Of a stretch of DNA of 7,575 nt, positions 1 to 7,159 are shown piece after piece. The number at the start of each line of letters is the position of its first letter. The stretch's first letter is position 1. The stretch is taken from NCBI GenBank assembly GCA_938033975.1, contig CALHKJ010000195.1, forward strand, positions 1-7,575, read 5' to 3'. The notes beneath the pieces were generated by a model. The model was not told where the DNA came from and searched no databases. It worked only from the letters and a program-made list of their open reading frames with translations. The DNA is from an uncultured Saprospiraceae bacterium. GTDB lineage: Bacteria; Bacteroidota; Bacteroidia; Chitinophagales; Saprospiraceae. Made by a program: the position numbers and the translations under genes.

Positions 1-11
1 TATATATTGTA

Positions 12-3000
12 ATGACCACAAATTTACCTATAGCTGCAGATTTGTTAACTGAAAAAAACTTATTGAACCTACTCTTAGCATTTGGTAACTCAAATGACAA
101 AGATGATAATCTTGGTTCCTTCCTAACAAGTCTCCATCAAAATCTTAAACTTACAACTGCTTTTTACCTTCCGGTAAATGAACATCATAAATCACATTTC
201 ATAAGTTCATTAAAAAAGAAAAAACCACATTTTAAATATGCTGAACTGGATTCAATCCTAGGGAAAAAGAAAACATTCAGAATTAATTCTTCAAATGTCA
301 AAACTTTAAAAAGCACTAAGTTCTCAATCAAAAAAGATTACTATTTAGCAAGGCTGGACAATTTGGGCATCATATATATGGAAGGGTCAAATCACCACAA
401 AGTCTTTGGAAACAAAAACCTTCAACTTGTCTTAAAGAAATTTACATCCAATGTTTTATTATGCTTTGAAAATGAAGTAAAATCCTTCGCTGAATACAAA
501 AATCGGATTCTTATAGAAGAGAATTCTTTTGGAATGGCATTTATCAATAATGGAAAGTTCATTCATACAAACAAGTCTTTTAGTAAACTAACTGGTTATA
601 CTGAAAAAGAAATATTGAAGATTTCTAAAAAAGACATATTCGATGATGCTACATTAAAAAAAGGTAAAAAAATTCTCGTTGATTTTAGGTCTGGCACCAG
701 TAAAAATAGCACCTATTCAGGTGTTCTAAAAAGCAAATCAGGTGCACTGATCCATTTCAAATGCTCAAGCCAAGCTTTGTACAATACTGATAAAAAGTTT
801 ATGGGGTCTATAAATACCTTTGTAAACACAACACCTGAGGTGGCTGCAACTGAAAATGCAAAAAATACAATTTCTGCCTTACAAGATCTATTTGACAAAC
901 TCACTACGGGTTTAATGATTTTTGAAAAAAATAAATTAGTTCAAGCAAATGATTATATAAGCTCAAGATTAGGATTCACAGAAAAAGAATTACTAGGAAA
1001 AAAAATAATTGATTTTATTTGTCCAATAAAACACAAAGAGATTTCTAAAATCGTTAATAAGAATCTGAAAAATGAAAATCAAATTAAAGATTTAATTGTT
1101 CCTCTTGTGTCTAAGGATAATTCCGCAAAGCTGTTCTTAGCTAATTTTATGCACATGGACTCCATCTTAGGTGATGACAGAATGTTAGTGAATTTTGTAG
1201 ATATAACTTCCATAAATAAGGCACAATCTGAGTTGAATCAAAAGCAAGCAATGCTTGATAATATAATTGAAAACTCAAGCCAAGAAATCTTTGTACTTGA
1301 CAAGAACAAAACCTTAATTCACTTCAATCAAGGATCTGCAAATTCCTTCAAAAGAATTGCAGACATTGAATTAAAAATTGGTGACAAACTCTATGAGAAA
1401 CATAAGAAAAAACTTGATCCAAGAGTTGATAAATTAATCAATAAAGCATTAGGCGGTAAAGAAATTAGTTTTGATTACAATTCAGTAAATCCAGAAACCA
1501 AAGAAGAGATTCACTCTGTGGTTACGGTAAAGCCTTTTTTAGATGAGCAAGGCGAGATATTAGGTATTCTATGCTTAGCTAAGGATGTTACTGAATTGGT
1601 ATTACGTAACAAAACAATAGAAACACGAGAGTCATCCTTAAGAGCAATCATCGAATCATCGGCGGATGGTGTATATGCGCTTGATAAAGACATGAACTTA
1701 ATCTTTATAAATCAACAAGCAAAGAAAGATTTTAGTGATTACTATTCTGATGTCAAGTTGGAAATGGGAGACAATCTTTATGATAAAATTGACTCTGAAA
1801 CTGTTGACAAATGGCGTGAAGTGTATTTTGACAGAGTTTTTAAAGGAGAACGCTTTGTATATGAAGCTTCTTTGATGAATAAAGAAGAAGGAAAAGAATA
1901 CTTCCATGAAAATAGATACTCACCGGTAAAGGATAATGATGGAAACATCATTGCCGCACTTGAAATTTCGAGAAATGTAACAGACCTGAGAGTCAAAGAA
2001 CGTGACCTGATGTCTAAAGAAGCTGAATTAAGAACAGTATTAGAACGAACTCCTGCTGGAATTGCAAAGGTTACCATGGAGGGTAAAATTAATTTTACTA
2101 CATCAAGAACTTCCCAACTTCTCGGATTAGATCAAACAGACATCATTGGAAGAAACTTCTTTAGTTTTATTCATTCTTCAGACATCAACAAAATGACTGA
2201 AAGTCTATCCTTACTTTTGAAAGGTAAATCAGAAGTTACTAGAACTGCAAGGGTAAACCATGGAACAAAGGACGTTTGCTATATTCATGGTGTTGCGTCT
2301 CTCATAAAGGATCAAGATGGGAAACCTGTTGAATTTTTGATCGCTTTCAATGAAATTACTGAACAAGTAATTGCTGAGAACTCTCTTTCTAAGAGTGAAA
2401 AAAGATACAAGTCACTACTAGAAGGTTCACCAGCAGGTCTTGCCCAGGTAAATGAAAAAGGCAAATTCATTTTTGTTTCGAAAAAAGGTGCAGAAATCCT
2501 TGGCAATAGCATTGAAGAAGTATTGCAAAAAAACTTTCTTGATTATATAAGCAGCCATTACTCTCTTGAAGTCAGTAAAAATCTTGGCAAGCTTGAGAAA
2601 GCGAATGAAATAATGGATTTCAGAGTAAAAGGGAAATCAGGTAAAGGAAAAATCTTCTACTTGGATGGAACTGCTACTCTACTACAAGATGAATATGATG
2701 ATCAATTTACTACCATGTTCATCTTCAATGATGTAACATCTAGAGTTTTAGCTGAGAAAGAACTAAAAGTTTACAATGAAGAAATAAAAGAAAAAAATGC
2801 AATCTATAAAGCTCTAATAGATAGTTCATTTGATGGAATTGATATCATAGACCTTGAAGTAGATGATAAGGACAAGAGTATAGAAAGGTTTTCAGGAAAT
2901 ATCGTAATTAGAAATGACAAAATGTCTGAGTATCTAGGTGATTCTAAAAATCCAATTGTAGCAGGAACGGAATTACAAAGATTAAGTCCAGACATCCAAC

Positions 3001-3953
3001 CAAATGGCCAAACGACCTATGAAATGTTTGAAGAATATATTCCTAAGGTGCTTAAAAATTCTTCATACTCCGTTGATTGGAGAATAAACTCTTCTGGAAA
3101 TAATGAAGATTACATACTTGGAGCTAATCTCATATCTGTCAAAGATAAAATATTGCTAATTAGAAATTTAAGAAGAATCACTGAAACCAAACTTCAACAA
3201 GAAATAATAAATAACCAACTTGATAAACTTTCAAGAAAAAATGAAGAGTTGGAAAAATACATACAATCAAATCTTCAATTAGAAAATTTCGCATATATCG
3301 CTTCTCATGATTTAAAAGCACCACTTCGTACCGTGTCAAGTTTTTCTTTCTTATTGAAGCAAGCAGCATATGAAAAGTTGGATGATAAGAGCAAAGGCTA
3401 TTTGGATATAGTACTAAGATCCTCAAATAACATGCAATTCCTCATTGATGACCTTCTTGCATTTAGTAGAGTTGGGACCCAACAAGTGAAAAAGAAAGAA
3501 ATAAATTTAGGTCCAATGTTGAAGAGAATTCTTTTGGATCTAAGCACAAATATATCAGAATCAAATGCGCAAATAAATATTGATAAAATGCCAGCTTCAA
3601 TATTTGCAGATGAATCTATGATGATTCAATTATTCCAAAATCTAATCAATAATGGCTTAAAATTTCAAAAGAAGGATATATCACCTATCGTGAATATAAG
3701 TGCTCAAGAAACAAAGACACATTGGGTATTTAAAATAAATGATAATGGTATTGGAATCAAAGAAGAAAATTTAGCTAAGATATTTGGAATCTTTGAAAAG
3801 TTACATAGTAATGACCTATATGAAGGCACAGGTTTAGGACTTTCAATATGCAAGAAAATAATTGAAATTCACAATGGTACAATTGAAGTAGATTCAGTAT
3901 TAGGAGATGGTAGTACCTTTATATTTAGTATAGAAAAGAAGAATGAGCTTTGA
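12..3953 (+). CDS. Soluble multi-PAS sensor histidine kinase (GAF-like, 7 x PAS, HisKA, HATPase_c)
   Basis: This 1313-residue protein is a sensor kinase that should autophosphorylate on a histidine and pass the phosphate to a receiver protein. Domains by reading: a degenerate GAF-like region (about 20-160); PAS domains near 165-275, 288-400, 412-530, 541-660, 671-785, 798-912 and 929-1058; a coiled-coil linker (about 1060-1090); HisKA with the H-box FAYIASHDLKAPLR, phosphoacceptor His1099; and HATPase_c with N-box NLINNGLKF (Asn1210, Asn1214), G1 box DNGIGI (from Asp1244), F-box IFGIF (1257-1261) and G2 box GTGLGL (1272-1277). All ATP-binding boxes look intact. There is no transmembrane segment or signal peptide, so it is probably cytoplasmic and senses internal or diffusible cues, but no ligand can be named. 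There is no receiver domain; the Rcp1-type receiver 175 bp downstream is the likely partner. The ATG at 12 is the first in frame, but the frame stays open to the window edge, so the true start could lie further upstream. Confidence 0.93.
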   Translation: MTTNLPIAADLLTEKNLLNLLLAFGNSNDKDDNLGSFLTSLHQNLKLTTAFYLPVNEHHKSHFISSLKKKKPHFKYAELDSILGKKKTFRINSSNVKTLKSTKFSIKKDYYLARLDNLGIIYMEGSNHHKVFGNKNLQLVLKKFTSNVLLCFENEVKSFAEYKNRILIEENSFGMAFINNGKFIHTNKSFSKLTGYTEKEILKISKKDIFDDATLKKGKKILVDFRSGTSKNSTYSGVLKSKSGALIHFKCSSQALYNTDKKFMGSINTFVNTTPEVAATENAKNTISALQDLFDKLTTGLMIFEKNKLVQANDYISSRLGFTEKELLGKKIIDFICPIKHKEISKIVNKNLKNENQIKDLIVPLVSKDNSAKLFLANFMHMDSILGDDRMLVNFVDITSINKAQSELNQKQAMLDNIIENSSQEIFVLDKNKTLIHFNQGSANSFKRIADIELKIGDKLYEKHKKKLDPRVDKLINKALGGKEISFDYNSVNPETKEEIHSVVTVKPFLDEQGEILGILCLAKDVTELVLRNKTIETRESSLRAIIESSADGVYALDKDMNLIFINQQAKKDFSDYYSDVKLEMGDNLYDKIDSETVDKWREVYFDRVFKGERFVYEASLMNKEEGKEYFHENRYSPVKDNDGNIIAALEISRNVTDLRVKERDLMSKEAELRTVLERTPAGIAKVTMEGKINFTTSRTSQLLGLDQTDIIGRNFFSFIHSSDINKMTESLSLLLKGKSEVTRTARVNHGTKDVCYIHGVASLIKDQDGKPVEFLIAFNEITEQVIAENSLSKSEKRYKSLLEGSPAGLAQVNEKGKFIFVSKKGAEILGNSIEEVLQKNFLDYISSHYSLEVSKNLGKLEKANEIMDFRVKGKSGKGKIFYLDGTATLLQDEYDDQFTTMFIFNDVTSRVLAEKELKVYNEEIKEKNAIYKALIDSSFDGIDIIDLEVDDKDKSIERFSGNIVIRNDKMSEYLGDSKNPIVAGTELQRLSPDIQPNGQTTYEMFEEYIPKVLKNSSYSVDWRINSSGNNEDYILGANLISVKDKILLIRNLRRITETKLQQEIINNQLDKLSRKNEELEKYIQSNLQLENFAYIASHDLKAPLRTVSSFSFLLKQAAYEKLDDKSKGYLDIVLRSSNNMQFLIDDLLAFSRVGTQQVKKKEINLGPMLKRILLDLSTNISESNAQINIDKMPASIFADESMMIQLFQNLINNGLKFQKKDISPIVNISAQETKTHWVFKINDNGIGIKEENLAKIFGIFEKLHSNDLYEGTGLGLSICKKIIEIHNGTIEVDSVLGDGSTFIFSIEKKNEL

Positions 3954-4128
3954 TGTAAATATAAAATTATAGGCTTTATATATTTATTTTATGAATGGAT
4001 ACCTAAATGTTGTAATTTGTAGTTACTTTGTAGACATACAAAACGCTATATTTAAATCAGACACCCGTCATAAGATTATTAATTTATTCCTTGCACCTAA
4101 TTAATCAAAATACCTTAGAAATAGTACA

Positions 4129-4566
4129 ATGACTCAGTTAAAGCAAAAGAGAATACTCTTAATCGAGGATAATCCTGGTGATATCAAGTTATTTGAAGAA
4201 GCTGTCTCAGCAGAAGAATTAAACATTGTGATTGACATTGTCGAAGATGGTGAAGCTGCAATTCAATATTACGAATCACTCAAGGCAAATGATTTTGTTA
4301 ATTCCCCATCTGTAATAATTTCTGATCTCAATATTCCTAAAATCAATGGCCTTGATGTAATCAAAAAATTTAAATCAGATCCTATCTTTAATGTAATACC
4401 AGTTATTGTATTAAGTACTTCTAACTTAGATTCTGACATTAAGGAATGTTACTCCGCACATGTAAATGCTTTTTTGGTTAAACCCATTGGAATTGACGAA
4501 TTCTTTAATCTAGTCAAACAGATTGATGAATTTTGGTTAAGAACTTGCCATTTGGCAAGCATCTAA
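4129..4566 (+). CDS. Single-domain response regulator, Rcp1/CheY-like
   Basis: This 145-residue protein is a lone receiver domain with no output domain. The acidic pocket is Glu13-Asp14 (motif ILLIEDNPGD), the phosphoacceptor is Asp66 in SDLNIP, the switch Ser/Thr is Ser96 in VIVLSTS, and the conserved lysine is Lys118 in LVKP. The IEDNPGD start, the long loop before beta-3 and the C-terminal helix ending FWL are typical of the Rcp1 group, which usually partners phytochrome-like or PAS histidine kinases. The upstream kinase has the matching catalytic style (FEKLH...GTGLGLSIC), so I infer a cognate pair. It probably acts by protein-protein contact or as a phosphorelay intermediate in the cytoplasm. 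An in-frame stop at 4102 and no earlier ATG fix the start at 4129. After FWL the tail RTCHLASI seems to depart from the hydrophobic ending common in this group, and its codons contain a perfect inverted repeat. Confidence 0.92.
   Translation: MTQLKQKRILLIEDNPGDIKLFEEAVSAEELNIVIDIVEDGEAAIQYYESLKANDFVNSPSVIISDLNIPKINGLDVIKKFKSDPIFNVIPVIVLSTSNLDSDIKECYSAHVNAFLVKPIGIDEFFNLVKQIDEFWLRTCHLASI
4544..4559 (+). repeat. Inverted repeat in the last codons of the receiver gene
   Basis: CTTGCCA and TGGCAAG are perfect complementary arms separated by two T bases, ending just before the stop codon at 4564. As RNA this gives a 6-bp stem (CUUGCC/GGCAAG) with a four-base loop. No T-tract follows, so it is not a standard intrinsic terminator. 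It could protect the 3' end of the message or be a weak attenuating structure. The repeat itself is seen; any function is inference. Confidence 0.4.
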
Positions 4567-4674
4567 TTAACAAAAAGGTCCTTATTGTAATTTGTAAAAG
4601 GGAATAATTAAATTTACCCTTCAATAAATCATGCTTGCATCACTGTGGGCTATTACTGTTTATCTTAATTTATT

Positions 4675-5934
4675 ATGACTTCACCTGAGATCATCAATCA
4701 ACTCAAAATTGTAAACAATGCTAGCCGGAAATTAGTACGATTGAATGACAGTGAGATCAATCAGATACTACATGAACTTGCCGACTTAACAGCCAATAGA
4801 ATTGAGTATATTCTGAAGGAGAATCAAAAAGATCTAGATCGAATGGATGCTTCTAATCCAAAATATGATCGCCTTTTGCTGAATGAAGATAGATTGCTTG
4901 CTATAATAGAAGATATCCGTAAAGTAGCATCTCTACCCTCTCCACTGAATAAGGTCCTTGAAGAAAAAACAATCCCTAATGGCTTAAATCTACAAAAGAC
5001 AACAGTACCTTTAGGAGTTATCGGTATTGTTTTCGAATCTCGCCCCAACGTAACCTTCGATGTATTTTCTCTTTGCTTTAAGTCAGGAAATGCTTCAATA
5101 CTAAAAGGAAGCAGAGATGCACACTACTCAAATATTGCCATCGTTTCTTTAATACACCAAGTGCTAGAAAAATATAATCTTAAAGAGACTGTATTTCTTG
5201 CACCAAGCGAAAGGGAAGCTCTCCAACCAATCCTTGAAGCAGTAGAATATGTAAATACCATAATCCCAAGAGGTAGCCAAGGATTAATAAGCTTTGTGCG
5301 TGAGCACTCCAAGGTACCAGTAATCGAAACAGGGGCAGGGATTGTTCATACCTATTTTGATCTAAGTGCAGATCTAAACAAAGGAAAGGCTATAATCCAA
5401 AATGCCAAATCAAGAAGAGTTAGTGTTTGTAATGCCTTAGATTGTTTAATCATACATCAAGACCGTCTTCAAGATTTACCTTTAATTTTAGAAGGAATGG
5501 ACTCTAATAATAACTGCATGGTATACGCAGATAAAGAAGCCTACTCACATCTTAAAGATCACTACGAATCTAACCTTCTTAAAGCGGCTTCTTCTGATAG
5601 TTATGGCACAGAATTTTTATCCATGACAATGTCTGTAAAAACTGTCAATAATATAGATGAAGCTATGGACCATATCTCAGAATACAGCTCAAAACATAGT
5701 GAAGCTATCATTGCAGAAGATAAAAATACAGCAGACTACTTTTTAAAAAATGTAGATGCTGCTGTTGTTTATGCCAATAGTTCTACTGCATTTACTGATG
5801 GAGGGCAATTTGGAATGGGAGCAGAGATAGGTATTAGTACACAGAAGCTGCATGCAAGAGGCCCTATGGCTTTACAAGAAATAACAAGTTACAAATGGAT
5901 TGTCAGAGGTGATGGTCAAATTCGACCACGTTAA
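4675..5934 (+). CDS. proA: Glutamate-5-semialdehyde dehydrogenase (gamma-glutamyl phosphate reductase)
   Basis: ProA reduces gamma-glutamyl phosphate to glutamate-5-semialdehyde with NADPH, the second step of proline synthesis from glutamate, in the cytoplasm. The 419-residue length matches the family (about 417 in E. coli). Family motifs are present in order: FESRPN (120-125), followed by a KSGNA segment; IETGAG (217-222); the catalytic cysteine Cys252 in RRVSVCNALDC; and the signature GAEIGISTQKLHARGPM, with HARGPM at 393-398, then the C-terminal YKWIVRGDGQIR. No key residue appears missing. The SRRVSVCNALDC active-site form is of a type I associate with Bacteroidota. An in-frame stop at 4666, three codons before the ATG, fixes the start; there is no clear Shine-Dalgarno sequence. 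The partner kinase gene proB is not in the window: the upstream neighbour is a signalling gene 108 bp away, and the downstream gene is convergent. proA therefore probably has its own promoter or reads through from upstream, and ends at the strong stem-loop that follows. Confidence 0.97.
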   Translation: MTSPEIINQLKIVNNASRKLVRLNDSEINQILHELADLTANRIEYILKENQKDLDRMDASNPKYDRLLLNEDRLLAIIEDIRKVASLPSPLNKVLEEKTIPNGLNLQKTTVPLGVIGIVFESRPNVTFDVFSLCFKSGNASILKGSRDAHYSNIAIVSLIHQVLEKYNLKETVFLAPSEREALQPILEAVEYVNTIIPRGSQGLISFVREHSKVPVIETGAGIVHTYFDLSADLNKGKAIIQNAKSRRVSVCNALDCLIIHQDRLQDLPLILEGMDSNNNCMVYADKEAYSHLKDHYESNLLKAASSDSYGTEFLSMTMSVKTVNNIDEAMDHISEYSSKHSEAIIAEDKNTADYFLKNVDAAVVYANSSTAFTDGGQFGMGAEIGISTQKLHARGPMALQEITSYKWIVRGDGQIRPR

Positions 5935-5952
5935 GTCAGCTGATAAAGGGAC

Positions 5953-5992
5953 AAAAGAAAAGGGAGCTAATGAATTAGCTCCCTTTTCTTTT
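5953..5992. terminator. Bidirectional intrinsic terminator between convergent genes
   Basis: An 18-bp perfect stem pairs positions 5953-5970 with 5975-5992 around a TGAA loop. The core is GGGAGCTAA against TTAGCTCCC, flanked by A-runs on the left and T-runs on the right (TTTTCTTTTT on the + strand). Because the left flank is A-rich (AAAAGAAAA), the same hairpin is followed by a U-rich run when transcribed from the - strand too. It starts 19 bp after the proA stop and ends 17 bp before the stop of the convergent regulator gene, so it can end transcription of both. Confidence 0.92.
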
Positions 5993-6009
5993 TCGATTTA
6001 TTCTATTGA

Positions 6010-6981
6010 TTAAACCGATAATATAAATTCTCTCAACTGTACCTTTTCAGTTAAGTTCAATTTCTTTTTCAATCTGTATCGTGTCATTTGCAAAGACTTC
6101 ATTTCTACATTTAAAATTTTCGATACTTCATAGTTGTCCAGATTCATTCTTATGTATGCACAATGCTTCAAATCTAATGAAGTTAATTTGGGATTAATCT
6201 TAGTCAATTTAGTAAAGAACTCAGACTCAATACTTTCAAAAGCTGACTTAAAATCATTCCATGAATTTTCAGAAACATTCATAGAATCAATAGTTCGCTC
6301 AACCATCCTTAATCTTTTAAGAACCTGACTAGAACTATTTTCGACTCTTAATTCAGTATATGCCTCTACTATCTGTTTCTTCAATTCTTTTATTTGATTA
6401 CCAAATTTAGAATGATCAACTTCAAGAGATACTACTTTTCTATTCTTCTCATTAATTTCTTTATCAAACTCAACCGCATTGGTTTCAAGCAGTTGGCTCT
6501 TCAGCGCTAGAGATTTTTCAAGTTCTGATTTTTGATTTTTGATAATCTGATTAAGGTCTAATAATTCCCTCTTTTGGTTCACTAAGGTCTTCTGTGCATC
6601 TACTAATTTCAGCACATTCATAACTCTAGAAACAAGCTCAATCTTAGAAACCGGTTTGTTCAGAAAGTCAACACTTCCGTAGTCAAAAGCTTCTTCCAAT
6701 ACTTTTTCATCTTGAAGACCTGTAATGATGATAATCGGAATATCCTTAAAAGAATTATTCTTCTTGATTATCTTAAGTGTATCAAGACCTCCTTGTCTTG
6801 GCATCTGCCAATCAAGAAGCATTAAGTCAGGCTTTTCAATCTTTAATTGATCAATTATACCCTCACCATCATCAAGTTCCGAGAATGAAAAATTCGTGTC
6901 ATCTAAGTATTCCTTGTATAGAATACGATCAAATTCACGATCATCAACTATTAAAATTTTTGGCAAGTCCATTTTGTACAT
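6010..6981 (-). CDS. Response regulator: receiver, long coiled coil, LuxR-type helix-turn-helix
   Basis: This 323-residue protein begins with a complete receiver domain (about 5-125): acidic pair Asp13-Asp14 (KILIVDDREFD), phosphoacceptor Asp57 (LLDWQMP), switch Thr87 (IIITG) and Lys109 (FLNKP). Residues about 126-205 form a charged, heptad-like coiled coil rich in Glu, Lys, Leu and Gln. A segment WNDFKSAFESIESEFFTKL then leads into LTSLDLKHCAYIRMNL and a recognition-helix region MKSLQMTRYRLKKKL (about 266-321). That last part resembles the LuxR/GerE-like domain at the C-terminus of many Bacteroidota regulators. It is probably a cytoplasmic, phosphorylation-controlled DNA-binding protein that dimerises through the coil. 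It is longer than ordinary NarL/FixJ regulators (about 210 residues) because of the coil. A TAA codon lies immediately upstream of the ATG at 6981, so that is the earliest possible start; Met4 (6972) is the alternative. No histidine kinase is adjacent. The target is unknown. Confidence 0.9.
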   Translation of the reverse strand: MYKMDLPKILIVDDREFDRILYKEYLDDTNFSFSELDDGEGIIDQLKIEKPDLMLLDWQMPRQGGLDTLKIIKKNNSFKDIPIIIITGLQDEKVLEEAFDYGSVDFLNKPVSKIELVSRVMNVLKLVDAQKTLVNQKRELLDLNQIIKNQKSELEKSLALKSQLLETNAVEFDKEINEKNRKVVSLEVDHSKFGNQIKELKKQIVEAYTELRVENSSSQVLKRLRMVERTIDSMNVSENSWNDFKSAFESIESEFFTKLTKINPKLTSLDLKHCAYIRMNLDNYEVSKILNVEMKSLQMTRYRLKKKLNLTEKVQLREFILSV

Positions 6982-7034
6982 TTATTTGGGAATCTAATCC
7001 AATAATAATTCCATGTTGGCTTTGAATCAATACT

Positions 7035-7050
7035 AAATTACATGTAATTT
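7035..7050. promoter_or_regulatory. 16-bp perfect palindrome, candidate operator
   Basis: AAATTACATGTAATTT is perfectly self-complementary. It lies in the divergent intergenic region, 54 bp upstream of the regulator start (6981) and 117 bp upstream of the aminotransferase start (7167). On the + strand a TTG (7022-7024) lies 20 bp before a TAATTTG (7045-7051), a spacing allowed for Bacteroidota -33/-7 elements, although TAATTTG is one base shorter than the TAnnTTTG consensus. A homodimeric regulator, possibly the adjacent LuxR-type protein, could bind here. The palindrome is seen directly; its role is inference, and AT-rich palindromes also arise by chance. Confidence 0.4.
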
Positions 7051-7143
7051 GACTATTATATTACAATTAGGATCGATTTTCCAATGTTTCAGAATTCTTG
7101 GTCTTCTCTAAGGAAGAATCAGAGCTTTTTAATCCATTTTATT

Positions 7144-7151
7144 TAGTTTTG
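7144..7151 (+). promoter_or_regulatory. Bacteroidota-type -7 promoter element for the aminotransferase gene
   Basis: TAGTTTTG matches the Bacteroidota sigma-ABfr -7 consensus TAnnTTTG at every fixed base and ends 15 bp before the ATG at 7167. No TTG lies at the expected -33 distance (only a T-run near 7126-7130), so the promoter is half supported. If it is used, transcription would begin around 7154-7158, leaving a leader of about ten bases and placing the start-codon hairpin at the very 5' end of the message. Confidence 0.4.
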
Positions 7152-7159
7152 TCATAATT

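Noticed and set aside
713..904. Reverse-strand open frames inside the kinase gene (also near 1511-2077, 2312-2512, 2804-2995 and 3178-3426)
   Set aside because: They lie antisense to well-supported PAS and kinase coding sequence, and their translations show no recognisable domain.
3957..3985. AT-only inverted repeat (ATATAAA / TTTATAT) after the kinase stop, possible terminator
   Set aside because: The stem has no G-C pairs and a 9-base loop; it would be too weak and is expected by chance in such AT-rich DNA.
4091..4118. TTG-N17-TACCTTAG as promoter of the receiver gene
   Set aside because: The -7 element has a mismatch at a fixed base, the spacing is at the short edge, and the implied leader would be only a few bases.
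4598..4621. AAGGG/CCCTT arms upstream of proA as terminator or operator
   Set aside because: Only five base pairs around a 14-base AT loop, and no T-tract follows.
6777..7025. Plus-strand open frame overlapping the start of the receiver/LuxR regulator
   Set aside because: It is antisense to the conserved receiver domain and shows no family motif.
7094..7130. Short arms (TCTTC/GAAGA) followed by a T-run upstream of the aminotransferase gene, possible attenuator
   Set aside because: The stem is only 5 bp and the T-run starts eight bases after it; not convincing as a terminator or riboswitch platform.
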